Shown piece after piece: positions 45,216-53,272 of a stretch of DNA of 64,000 nt. This DNA is from Holdemania massiliensis AP2 (GTDB lineage Bacteria; Bacillota_I; Bacilli_A; Erysipelotrichales; Erysipelotrichaceae). How positions within the stretch are numbered: position 1 is the stretch's first letter; each line of letters starts with the position of its first letter. The notes under the pieces are model-generated. The model was not told where the DNA came from and made no database searches. It saw only the letters and a list, made by a program, of their open reading frames with translations. Location of the stretch: positions 1 through 64,000 of the forward strand of contig NZ_HE998568.1 of NCBI RefSeq assembly GCF_000327285.1, in the 5' to 3' direction. Made by a program: the position numbers and the translations under genes.

Positions 45216-46429
45216 TACTTACGCTCCTTTCGCCGAATCAGATCATAAGAATGGAAGACTGCCGGCGCATTGATCCAGCAGCGCTGCAGCGGTTTATTGG
45301 CCACGGCAACGAGTTCTCCTTCCTCATCCTCCATGGTTTCTAAAACAAATGGAGTATTCTTTAAATGCGGCCCAAATGCTTCCAGCGTTTCACCAATTTC
45401 AAAATGATTGCGCACCTCGATCAGCGCCTGTCCGCGCGCTGGGTCATAATCCAGAACCTGCGCTAAAAAATCATGCGTCACCCGTGACGGGGCATTGTCA
45501 TACAAATGATCCTGCGGCCCCGGAATTCCAGCCAGAAAACCCGTGCAGGCAGGCCGATTCTCCGCCCGCATCAATTCCTGCTGCGCGGCCTGCACCGCTG
45601 CGCTTGGATCTTCATCCGGATGCGCTCTCAGCCAATCGATCAGCTGTCGATAGGCCCGCACGACAACGGCAATATAATAGGCGGATTTCATGCGGCCTTC
45701 AATTTTTAGGCTGGCGACACCAGCCTCCATCATATCCTTAACATATTCGGCAGCCATCAGATCTTTGGAGCCCATTGAAAACAACAGATCATCCGCGCTC
45801 AGTTTCGTCGAATCCTGATAGAGATGATAGCGCCACCGGCACGATTGCGCGCATCCGCCGCGGTTGGCATCGCGCAGGGTCATCGCGTTGCTCAGCGTAC
45901 AGCGTCCAGAATAGTTCACACACATGCCGCCATGGATAAACGTTTCAATCGGTGCTTCACTGTGCGCACAGAGGGAACGAATCTGTTCCATTGTGCATTC
46001 CCGGGCCAGCACAACCCGATCCGCGCCCAGGTTTCGGTAAAACTGAACTGCCAGAGAATTGGTACTGGACATCTGCGTGCTGAGATGAACTTCCAGCTTC
46101 GGCGCCACGGTTTTCACACGCTTAACGATCGATGGCGAAGCGACAATCACGGCATGCACACCGATGCTTTCCAGCTGCCGCAGATAATCGTTAAGACCAT
46201 CAAAATCTTCTTCATGCGGAATAATATTGACGGTCACATGGACATGGGCGCCATACTCACGAGCAAATTGAACGCCCTCCGCAATATCCGCAATTTCAAA
46301 ATTGCTGGCACGGGACCGCAGCGAAAAACGCTTACCGCCTAAATAGACCGCGTCTGCGCCATACCGAACCGCCGTTTTTAAACGCGCCAAGTCTCCAGCC
46401 GGCGCCAACAGTTCAATCGCTCTATTCAT
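45215..46429 (-). CDS. U32-family protein, TrhP/YrrO-like tRNA U34 hydroxylation factor
   Basis: 404 residues with the U32 signature EAPIETFIHGGMCVNYSGRC (metal-binding Cys and His), then RGGCAQSCRWRY, and a C-terminal beta-barrel from about 320. Family knowledge: two adjacent U32 proteins (YrrN and YrrO in Bacillus) carry out prephenate-dependent 5-hydroxylation of U34 in tRNA; they were formerly annotated as peptidases. It overlaps the second U32 gene by four bases. Confidence 0.88.
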   Translation of the reverse strand: MNRAIELLAPAGDLARLKTAVRYGADAVYLGGKRFSLRSRASNFEIADIAEGVQFAREYGAHVHVTVNIIPHEEDFDGLNDYLRQLESIGVHAVIVASPSIVKRVKTVAPKLEVHLSTQMSSTNSLAVQFYRNLGADRVVLARECTMEQIRSLCAHSEAPIETFIHGGMCVNYSGRCTLSNAMTLRDANRGGCAQSCRWRYHLYQDSTKLSADDLLFSMGSKDLMAAEYVKDMMEAGVASLKIEGRMKSAYYIAVVVRAYRQLIDWLRAHPDEDPSAAVQAAQQELMRAENRPACTGFLAGIPGPQDHLYDNAPSRVTHDFLAQVLDYDPARGQALIEVRNHFEIGETLEAFGPHLKNTPFVLETMEDEEGELVAVANKPLQRCWINAPAVFHSYDLIRRKERK

Positions 46430-47340
46430 GCGGCATCCTCCTTGGTTAAATTGGTCTTCATGGCATAATAACCTGATCCGTAATTCATTTGGGGCCAGCG
46501 TTCTGTCAGCTGCGCCTGCATTTCCATTGGATCGGCCCCTCCAAGAACAGCGGCATATGCCTGACGAGCTTCAATCAGCTGCTGATCACAGGAAAACAGA
46601 CTGTCCAGCGCAAAATTGCCGATGCCGCTGGCTGCCAGCTGCCGGATCTGAGCGAAGGAACACAGCGTACTTTCCATATAAACAGCTGCCCCGGCCGCCT
46701 CTTCCAGAATCGGCATTTTGCCGCTGCGGGTGGCCTCAATCAGATAGAGTCCGCGCTGATGCGGCAGATCTTCAACGGTTTTATGAATCATCTGTAAATA
46801 GTTGGACACTAACGGACGGCGGGAATACGCCATAACCTGCCGGCCATGAATCTGCAGCTCCAGTCTGGAACCTTCCACTTTCTCAGCGATCTGCAGTATT
46901 TCTTCCAGCGTAATCTCAGCCGCCAGCACAACGCGGCCCACCCCCATGTCCAGCATCAGCTGAATATCCTGAGAATTGGTCGTCAGTGTATCCGGAGCAT
47001 AGATCAGCCGATCCTGGATACCCAAGACTTTCGCCAGCATGAATACTGCCGGATCCATATAGACAATGCCATCCGGATTCCAACTTTGAATTTGCTTCAG
47101 CTTGGCTTCCATTTCCGGCAGCTCTTCTTCCATCCACAATCGATTGAAAACAATTTCCCACCGCAGCCCCAGGTTTTGGCAGGCAGCGGCAATCACCGCC
47201 GCTTCTTCACTTGAAAAAAGCCGGGCTGCGCGGACTGAATAGCCTTCAACCCCGATTCGGATCGTTGTTATTCCACTTTCTTTCAATGCCGGCAACGCCG
47301 CTGTCTGCTGCAGTGCCGCAATCCAATTGATTTGTTTCAT
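46426..47340 (-). CDS. U32-family protein, TrhP/YrrN-like partner
   Basis: 304 residues and a paralogue of the downstream protein. It retains the U32 core (VGRVVLAAEITLEEI, LELQIHGRQVMAYSRRPL), but the Cys residues of the HGGMC motif are changed to HGRQVM, as in the small partner of this pair in other Bacillota. ATG 47340 is preferred to 47346 because GAGGGGG lies seven bases before it. First gene of the U32-U32-SpoU operon. Confidence 0.85.
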   Translation of the reverse strand: MKQINWIAALQQTAALPALKESGITTIRIGVEGYSVRAARLFSSEEAAVIAAACQNLGLRWEIVFNRLWMEEELPEMEAKLKQIQSWNPDGIVYMDPAVFMLAKVLGIQDRLIYAPDTLTTNSQDIQLMLDMGVGRVVLAAEITLEEILQIAEKVEGSRLELQIHGRQVMAYSRRPLVSNYLQMIHKTVEDLPHQRGLYLIEATRSGKMPILEEAAGAAVYMESTLCSFAQIRQLAASGIGNFALDSLFSCDQQLIEARQAYAAVLGGADPMEMQAQLTERWPQMNYGSGYYAMKTNLTKEDAA

Positions 47341-47457
47341 TCGCATCCCCCTCTTCCATTGTTATTCGTTGGGCAGCTTGCGCTTTAATTATACGGTCGG
47401 AGGCTGAAAAGTCAATCGTTCCGCAGATTTCTGCATAGCTCTATGATGATTTAACGA

Positions 47458-47486
47458 TTGACTGCCGTACATTCTTTTGATAGAAT
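47458..47486 (+). promoter_or_regulatory. Promoter of riboswitch-CaCA exchanger transcript
   Basis: TTGACT (47458-47463) and TAGAAT (47481-47486), spacer 17. Confidence 0.75.
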
Positions 47487-47497
47487 ATCAAAGATTG

Positions 47498-47632
47498 ATA
47501 AGGGAGTAGTCACCGCAGATCCATTCTGCGTTGCTAAGTCAACAGAATGACGGAGCTTTCCGTCTGGCTTAGAGGTAATTGACAAGACTTGTCTGGCGCT
47601 TACGGGAAAGTGCAGACAGGTCTTCTTTTTTT
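47498..47632 (+). promoter_or_regulatory. Second yybP-ykoY manganese riboswitch with terminator
   Basis: AGGGAGTAG (47501-47509), GTCAACAGAATGACGGAG, CTGGCTTAG and TTGACAAGACTT (47579-47590) recur in the order of the yybP-ykoY aptamer. AAGACTTGTCTGGCGCTT then forms a strong stem with AAGTGCAGACAGGTCTT and a T7 run (47584-47632). The aptamer shares its 3' block with the terminator stem, the same design as at 21757-21905. Confidence 0.82.
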
Positions 47633-47669
47633 GTCATCATCGTTAATTTGAAGAAGAGGAGTTTGCATA

Positions 47670-48608
47670 ATGAGTATTGAAGTCGCAGTTATTCTGTTTC
47701 TTGCCGGCGTCTTTCTGGTGGTCAAAGGCGGCGATCTGTTTGTCGAGGCCGCCAGCTGGATCGCAAAAGCTTCCGGTATCCCATCCTTTATCGTCGGCGC
47801 CACGATCGTCAGCCTGGCAACCACATTGCCGGAAATGATTGTGTCCGTTATCGCGGCGCTGCAGGGGAAAACGGAAATGGCCATTGGCAATGCCGTCGGT
47901 TCCGTCATTGCGAATACCGGTTTAATCTTAGCGGTTGCCATGGTTTTCATGACCATTGCCATTCAGCGCAAAGACTACATCAAGCATTGCGTCTTGTTGA
48001 TTACCGCGGCCGCTGTTCTATTTCTGTTCAGTTTATCCGGCGCCCTGAGTTTCATCGGCAGTCTGATTCTGATCGGCATCTTTTTGATTTCAATGGTTTT
48101 GAATGTCCGCAACGCAATGCAGCAGCAGGAGGATACGGAAAGAATTCAAACAACGCGCAAAGAAATCATCCGACGCATTGTCATGTTTTTATTTGGTGCT
48201 TTAGGTATCGTTGCCGGATCCCAGCTGTTAGTCAACAGCGGCAGTGCGCTGGCGGCCTTCTTCGGGGTTCCGGAACGCATCGTCGCTGTCACCATGATTG
48301 CGATCGGCACTTCGCTGCCGGAACTGGTCACGACAGTGACCGCCATCATCAAAAAAGAATCCAGTCTGTCCATCGGCAATCTGATCGGCGCCAATATCCT
48401 CGATTTGACTCTAATCCTGCCGATCTGTTCGTTTGTATCCGGACAGGCACTGCCGGTTTCCGCACAAAGTCTGGCATTGGATATGCCGGCCTGTCTGTTG
48501 ATTACTATCGTAGCGCTGCTTCCGTTATTGATGAAAGAAAAAGGTTCTAAAATCCAAGGCTTAAGCTTAATCTTGAGCTACTCTCTCTATCTGTTCTTTG
48601 TTTTATAA
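47670..48608 (+). CDS. CaCA-family cation/proton or sodium antiporter, probable Mn2+ exporter
   Basis: 312 residues, about ten membrane helices in two inverted halves. Each half carries the alpha-repeat: GATIVSLATTLPEMIVSVIAA with GNAVGSVIANT, and AIGTSLPELVTTVTAI with GNLIGANILDL. These Glu residues bind the cation in the CaCA superfamily (YrbG/NCX type). The yybP-ykoY leader points to Mn2+ rather than Ca2+ as the physiological ion. Start at ATG 47670 with GGAG eight bases before. Confidence 0.93.
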   Translation: MSIEVAVILFLAGVFLVVKGGDLFVEAASWIAKASGIPSFIVGATIVSLATTLPEMIVSVIAALQGKTEMAIGNAVGSVIANTGLILAVAMVFMTIAIQRKDYIKHCVLLITAAAVLFLFSLSGALSFIGSLILIGIFLISMVLNVRNAMQQQEDTERIQTTRKEIIRRIVMFLFGALGIVAGSQLLVNSGSALAAFFGVPERIVAVTMIAIGTSLPELVTTVTAIIKKESSLSIGNLIGANILDLTLILPICSFVSGQALPVSAQSLALDMPACLLITIVALLPLLMKEKGSKIQGLSLILSYSLYLFFVL

Positions 48609-48615
48609 GTTTTAT

Positions 48616-48644
48616 TTGACATTCTGCTTATTTCGGGGTATATT
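48616..48644 (+). promoter_or_regulatory. Promoter of the THF riboswitch-folT transcript
   Basis: TTGACA (48616-48621) and TATATT (48639-48644), spacer 17, ten bases before the aptamer. Confidence 0.85.
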
Positions 48645-48652
48645 CTTCACAA

Positions 48653-48809
48653 ACAGAGTAGGTTCCTGCGCGTTAAGTGCTTTCTGAACGGGGAGTTGTC
48701 AGAAGGACGAAAAGATTTCTTGCGGTGCAGGTTCCGCATCCCGCTGACCCGAAAAATGAAGGCATGGCCTTCTCTTTTACCTGTCAGAGGGAAAAGAGGA
48801 GGTTTTTTT
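48653..48809 (+). promoter_or_regulatory. Tetrahydrofolate (THF) riboswitch with SD-containing terminator
   Basis: AGAGTAGG, GCGCGTTAAGTG, GGGGAGTTG, GACGAAA, TTGCGGTGC and GCATCCCGCT (48655-48753) are the conserved blocks of the folT/THF aptamer in order. The expression platform (48769-48809) is a 13-of-14-pair stem, CCTTCTCTTTTACC with GGGAAAAGAGGAGG, followed by seven T's. The 3' arm contains the ribosome site GAGGAGG of the next gene, so the same hairpin can both terminate and hide the start. Confidence 0.92.
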
Positions 48810-49421
48810 ATGGCTCAGTTTTCCAAAGCTCTCTTTTCTCATCCGTTTTCCCGTGCTTACTGGAAAGAAGCGTCGGCAGAAACCCGGCGCGTCCGAATTC
48901 TGGCTGTCGCCGCTCTGTGCATGGGATTAAAAATGGCCATCGCTTCGTTTCGGATTCCGGTAGCTGACAATCTCTATATTTATTTCACCTATCTGATCAC
49001 GGCAGTACAATGTGCCGTAGCCGGTCCGGTGGTCGGCGTCCTGTGCGGCGGCATCGGCGATCTGATCGAATTTGCAATTCATCCTACCGGTCCCTTTTTC
49101 CCCGGCTACACTTTGTCCAGCATGGCCGGCGCCTTGATCTTCGCTTTATTTTTATACCGTACCAAAATTACAGTTTGGCGTCTGGCGCTCAGCCGGCTGC
49201 TGATCAACTTGTTTGTCAATGTCGGTTTGGGTTCCTTGTGGAGTTATATGTTGTATTCTAAAGGTTATTTGTATTACTTCGCCAAAAGCATCGTAAAAAA
49301 TACGATTATGCTGCCAATTGAAGTCATCCTGCTTGTGCTGTTTTTCCGCATGTTGATTCCTTACTTGGAAGGAAAGAACTGGATTGCACCCCAAGGTGAG
49401 AAAAAACTGCCATGGTGGTAA
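48810..49421 (+). CDS. folT: ECF transporter S component, folate type
   Basis: 203-residue membrane protein with about six helices. It is an S component of the folate (FolT) group: RILAVAALCMGLKMAIASFRIPV, then GPVVGVLCGGIGDLIEFAIHPTGPFFPGYTLS. It binds folate with high affinity and shares a general EcfAAT energising module encoded elsewhere. The THF riboswitch directly upstream supports the substrate call. ATG 48810 sits eight bases after GAGGAGG. Confidence 0.92.
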   Translation: MAQFSKALFSHPFSRAYWKEASAETRRVRILAVAALCMGLKMAIASFRIPVADNLYIYFTYLITAVQCAVAGPVVGVLCGGIGDLIEFAIHPTGPFFPGYTLSSMAGALIFALFLYRTKITVWRLALSRLLINLFVNVGLGSLWSYMLYSKGYLYYFAKSIVKNTIMLPIEVILLVLFFRMLIPYLEGKNWIAPQGEKKLPWW

Positions 49422-49445
49422 ACACACGCCTGACACTTCCTATCT

Positions 49446-49472
49446 AAAACACTCCTTTAGCGAGTGTTTTTA
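49446..49472 (+). terminator. folT terminator
   Basis: AAAACACTC pairs with GAGTGTTTTT around CTTTAGC. Confidence 0.85.
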
Positions 49473-49552
49473 ATTTCGCTTCGCTTTTTTGTTTCTGGAC
49501 CCATCACGATGTAAGTGGATACCCTCCTTATTTTTCAAGCCGTTTTATTCAA

Positions 49553-49620
49553 GGGATATCTCATCAATGATCCTCGTAAAAACGGTGCGCAAAATTCTGC
49601 GCACCGATCCGTGATATCCT
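49553..49620 (-). terminator. Terminator within an extended dyad
   Basis: On the minus strand CGGTGCGCA folds with TGCGCACCG (49583-49606), followed by TTTTTACG, ending the gene at 49673. Flanking GGATATC and GATATCC extend the symmetry outward. Confidence 0.75.
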
Positions 49621-49672
49621 CCTAGTCCTACGTTGCTGGCTGACGTATCAGAAGGCATCCTTAACAATTTCT

Positions 49673-50419
49673 TTATTCTTCACTCTGATGGGCAAGAATC
49701 CATGTCAGCCAATTGGTAAATTCTACTGCCAGATGTTTTTGATGTGCCTTGACGAGAAACTTAGGACACAAGCCAGGAAATTCCATACATAAAAGACATT
49801 CCAGCCCCTCCGTGGTATCCCGAAACTGATGGCGTACACCGCCGATTTCCGTTTGATCATTCAGTCTGGCTATCCCTGCCGATTGAAATGGGTAACGAGG
49901 ATCACGAGGTTCCATCAAGCCGGCTTCATCCCCAAACGTGATAAAGAACTGAGTAGGCAGCGGTGCATTTCCCGTTGTTTCAACGACTTCCAATGTCCCG
50001 TGCTTTGGTCTTAGAACGTAATGTTCAGGATAGACGGATAAATTAACTCGGCGATAATTCTGATCAGGCTCAATCATCAACGCCTCTAATCTTTTGCTGA
50101 AACGTTCGGCACTGATTCCCTGAGCTGTAATTCGCGTTTTAGCCATTCGCCGCCGCTTTCCTGAAAGTCCGCTGATCAGTTTCATGCCTAAACGGCTTAA
50201 CCCTAGCTTTCCTTTCAGCAAAGCAAGCATATCCTCGGTACTCATCTGGATTTTTCGTGTCGTTAATTGTTGTGCGATTTCCTCCGCGGATCCCTTGGAA
50301 TCCAATTTTAAGCGCAATGTTCGGCAAGCCTTTTTAACCCGCTTTGCTTTCCATTTTTCCAGTTCCTCCGGCAAAAAAGGGCTTCCTTCAATCTCAACTT
50401 TTATCGTCTGATTTTCCAT
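49673..50419 (-). CDS. Conserved hypothetical protein
   Basis: 248 residues, soluble, no signal peptide. The first 110 residues are basic and helical (EELEKWKAKRVKKACRTLRLKL). The second half is beta-rich with a hydrophobic C-terminus (LAVEFTNWLTWILAHQ). No family was recognised. It is preceded on the same strand by another unknown gene of the same length, 68 bases away, so the two may be co-transcribed. The start follows AGGAGGAAAATTGTT. Confidence 0.6.
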   Translation of the reverse strand: MENQTIKVEIEGSPFLPEELEKWKAKRVKKACRTLRLKLDSKGSAEEIAQQLTTRKIQMSTEDMLALLKGKLGLSRLGMKLISGLSGKRRRMAKTRITAQGISAERFSKRLEALMIEPDQNYRRVNLSVYPEHYVLRPKHGTLEVVETTGNAPLPTQFFITFGDEAGLMEPRDPRYPFQSAGIARLNDQTEIGGVRHQFRDTTEGLECLLCMEFPGLCPKFLVKAHQKHLAVEFTNWLTWILAHQSEE

Positions 50420-50487
50420 AACAATTTTCCTCCTAAGCTTTAATCTATATCTTCAATGAAACAAATGACAAAGCACGGCTTCACAGC

Positions 50488-51213
50488 TTAATTTGGGATA
50501 TAATCTGAAGTCATGCCTACAAATGAATAATCAAGAAGCTCAAGTCCATAACGGTCACAGAATTCAGAAATGATCTCTTCAAAATTTCCTTCGTAATCCT
50601 CTGCCTCAGGTGGATAATCATCTTCTGCCTGTACATACCGTTCAAAATCATCTGCTATACCTATTTTTATTTTTTGAGTATAGATTGTCAAAATACTCTC
50701 TGCGGTTATCCATGGATTCTCGTCCAGCTCCGCCTGGATTTCCGCTCTGATTTTTCGCTTATCGTCAACTCGAATATCGATCGTAATGCGGATCTCTGCA
50801 TCAACATGTACGCAGTAAGAATACCAGCTGCGTTCCAGTTCCAGATCAAAATGCCATGATTTCTCACAGAATTCATCCAAACCCGCATCCTTTTTACAGT
50901 TCCATCGCTTCCGATTTTCCGCACTCAGAAAGGCTGCATAAATTGCGGAAATCTCCTCTGCAATTTTTTCAGTCAAGCCACATTCTTCCTGAATCAAAGC
51001 CGTTATCGCCGTTTTATTATACTCAAGAAGTTCTGCTTTTTCCATAATCTTCGCTAATAATGTAATGAGGATCATCCGCGCTGTTTTCGGCTCAATCCAA
51101 TCTGTTTCAAGCATTTCTTGATAAACGGAATAGGCATCTCTGTTGAAATACAGAAGTCCTTTCTGATCAGCAATGACTTGCAAAAACTCGGCAATTCTCT
51201 CTTTGTTCTTCAT
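50488..51213 (-). CDS. Hypothetical acidic protein
   Basis: 241 residues from ATG 51213 (AAAGGAG before it). Acidic, helix-rich, with no membrane segment; the C-terminal part is dominated by Asp, Glu and Tyr (AEDDYPPEAEDYEGNFEE). No family was recognised. It could be an immunity- or antirestriction-like small protein by composition, but nothing seen supports that further. Confidence 0.55.
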   Translation of the reverse strand: MKNKERIAEFLQVIADQKGLLYFNRDAYSVYQEMLETDWIEPKTARMILITLLAKIMEKAELLEYNKTAITALIQEECGLTEKIAEEISAIYAAFLSAENRKRWNCKKDAGLDEFCEKSWHFDLELERSWYSYCVHVDAEIRITIDIRVDDKRKIRAEIQAELDENPWITAESILTIYTQKIKIGIADDFERYVQAEDDYPPEAEDYEGNFEEIISEFCDRYGLELLDYSFVGMTSDYIPN

Positions 51214-51321
51214 CGTATTTTCTCCTTTTTCCATGTTACTGCTTGATTCTCAGTTCATTAATAAGACAAATTCCACGCCTGTCTTTAATTCGGATCCATG
51301 CTTGTGATGCCTTGAGTATAA

Positions 51322-51352
51322 CAAAAGTGGTGTACAAAAATATGCACACCAC
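51322..51352 (-). terminator. Terminator of the vanZ-like gene
   Basis: On the minus strand GTGGTGTGCA pairs with TGTACACCAC around a T-rich loop, then TTTTGTT. Confidence 0.75.
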
Positions 51353-51429
51353 GGCTTATAATTCACAGAATTATTTTTTGAATTCGCTTCCGTTAAACCA
51401 ATCTGCTGCAAGTCTCCTTTTTTTGGAGT

Positions 51430-51890
51430 TTATACTTTCTCCGATTGTAATATACAGATCAAAAACAGACCAATTTGATAAATACAGTATCCCAGTCCGG
51501 TTCCCAAGCCATTCATCAAGACATCATCAATATCCACAACGCGGCAGCCATGCATAAACTGCAGAGATTCGATAAGGATAGAAAAAAGTAATCCAGCGGC
51601 TATCACCCGCTTTCCATTTCTAAAAGCAGGAAAAGCCAGCGGCATTAAAAATCCGGCAGGCGCAAACATCCAAAGATTGATTAACAGTCCTTTCATCACC
51701 AGCCGAACATAAAACAGAACAGCTCGGCCTGATTGAAAAATTTGAAACAGCTCTGCAATCCATAGAAAAGGAATTCCATTCACAATTCGCATCGCAATCG
51801 CATAGTTTTGGTTAAGCAAAGTGATCATAAAATAATGATTAACCAGATTCCCAACAACAAAATTGCCGCTTTTCTGATTTGACGATCCAT
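51430..51890 (-). pseudogene. VanZ-family membrane protein, frameshifted near its start
   Basis: The frame from 51828 gives 132 residues with three membrane helices and the VanZ signature RVVDIDDVLMNGLGTGLGY preceded by ESLQFM. The likely true start is ATG 51890, eight bases after GGAGG, which encodes a first membrane helix (AAILLLGIWLIII). That frame stops at a TGA overlapping the internal ATG. A single base lost in the T run ATTATTTTATG would join both. The internal ATG at 51828 has no ribosome site. A disrupted gene or a sequencing slip are both possible. Confidence 0.65.
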
Positions 51891-52011
51891 AATACGCCTC
51901 CGATCCTTTACTTTTTTAGACTCGCAAGTGTAAACAAAAAGACAGCGCGTCATGATTCACTCCCGAAGCCACTGTCCATTCTTTTGCCCTTTTTCCTGAT
52001 TGCCAGGAGGT

Positions 52012-53184
52012 TTATAACCCGCCTAACTGATCCACCGCGCCGCCATCGGTGACAATCTTTCCATACTGATCATATACACCCCAGACATCTTTTAGTTCGC
52101 TTTCTTCAATTTCATCAAAGAACTTCAGTTTGAAATTGTGGTATCCCTTCGTGTACTGCGTATACACCAGATCCGCACGCGGAGCACTGAGCTGAATGTG
52201 ACTTTGACCTTCAAAGGTGGTCTTGGTTATCGTTACTCCCGCCAACAATCCTATTCGTTTATAGGTTCCATCCTGAGCGGAGATCAAATTGCCTAATGAA
52301 TAAATACACAGCGTATCGTCGATCCACTCAATCGGCTGAACGACATGCGGATGACTGCCGATGATGATATCCACACCGGCATCCGCCAACAGCTGTGCAA
52401 GACGGCGCTGTTCTGATGTCGGTTCATGCGTATATTCCTCGCCCCAGTGCATCGCGACCATCAGGACATCCACTTCCCCACGGGCTTTGGCGATATCTTC
52501 CAGCAGCATCTCATCCGTATAGACGTTCACCAGATATTCTTTGCCTTTCGGCACGGCGATACCGTTGGTGCCATAGGTATAGGACAGCAGGGTATAGCTG
52601 ATGCCGTTGATCTGGCGAACACGCAGTTCTTCCCGATCATCAAAGGAACTGTAGGAACCGGCTGTCAAGGCATTTTGGTTTGACCAATAATCCAGAGAAT
52701 TCAGAATTGCCTGTTCCCCCCGATCCAAGGTATGATTATTCGCCAGTGATACCAGATTAAATCCCAGGTTCATCATCGTATCTCCAAATTCCTGCGGGGA
52801 ATTGAAGCAGGGATACGTGGATAAACCCAATTCCGTTCCGCCTAAAATTGTTTCCTGATTATAATACTTTAAATCATAATGATCCACTACACGGTTCAGC
52901 GTACTCATCATTTCAGTAAAATCATAGCCGCCCTCAGCCGTCTTGGCATCGGTATACACAGCACCGTGCAGCAAAGCGTCCCCAGCCATCAATAATTCCG
53001 CTTTTTCCACCATCGGCGTCGGCTGCGGAGTACTTGTTGTCTGCGGCGTAGCCGCAATTTGAACTTCGCCATCTTTTGGTTTCTGCAGCGTAATTACGGC
53101 CAGCACCATCAATAAAGCCCCCAGCAAGATCAACAGGGCGATCACCGTGCGCATCAGATTTTTCATCGTTTGTTTCTGATTCAT
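52012..53184 (-). CDS. CapA-family protein (PgsA/CapA metallophosphatase fold)
   Basis: 390 residues. One N-terminal membrane helix (VIALLILLGALLMVLAVITL) and a Pro/Thr linker place the catalytic domain outside. The metallophosphoesterase-like core is seen as LLMAGDALLHG, LVSLANNHTLDRG, VAMHWGEEY and IIIGSHPHVVQPIE. Family members take part in poly-gamma-glutamate or capsule formation. No PgsB or PgsC is nearby, so a stand-alone role is likely. Start behind GGGAG. Confidence 0.9.
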   Translation of the reverse strand: MNQKQTMKNLMRTVIALLILLGALLMVLAVITLQKPKDGEVQIAATPQTTSTPQPTPMVEKAELLMAGDALLHGAVYTDAKTAEGGYDFTEMMSTLNRVVDHYDLKYYNQETILGGTELGLSTYPCFNSPQEFGDTMMNLGFNLVSLANNHTLDRGEQAILNSLDYWSNQNALTAGSYSSFDDREELRVRQINGISYTLLSYTYGTNGIAVPKGKEYLVNVYTDEMLLEDIAKARGEVDVLMVAMHWGEEYTHEPTSEQRRLAQLLADAGVDIIIGSHPHVVQPIEWIDDTLCIYSLGNLISAQDGTYKRIGLLAGVTITKTTFEGQSHIQLSAPRADLVYTQYTKGYHNFKLKFFDEIEESELKDVWGVYDQYGKIVTDGGAVDQLGGL

Positions 53185-53272
53185 AACTTTTCTCCCATTC
53201 GCTGGTCTTATTATACCTTTTTTTCCGGATCAGCTCCCGTTTTTCACGGACAATTAAGATTTTTGTAAGGTT

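Noticed and set aside
45215-47340. Annotation of the U32 pair as secreted collagenases/peptidases
   Set aside because: No signal peptides; the tandem arrangement and an adjacent RNA methylase fit the tRNA U34 hydroxylation pair better.
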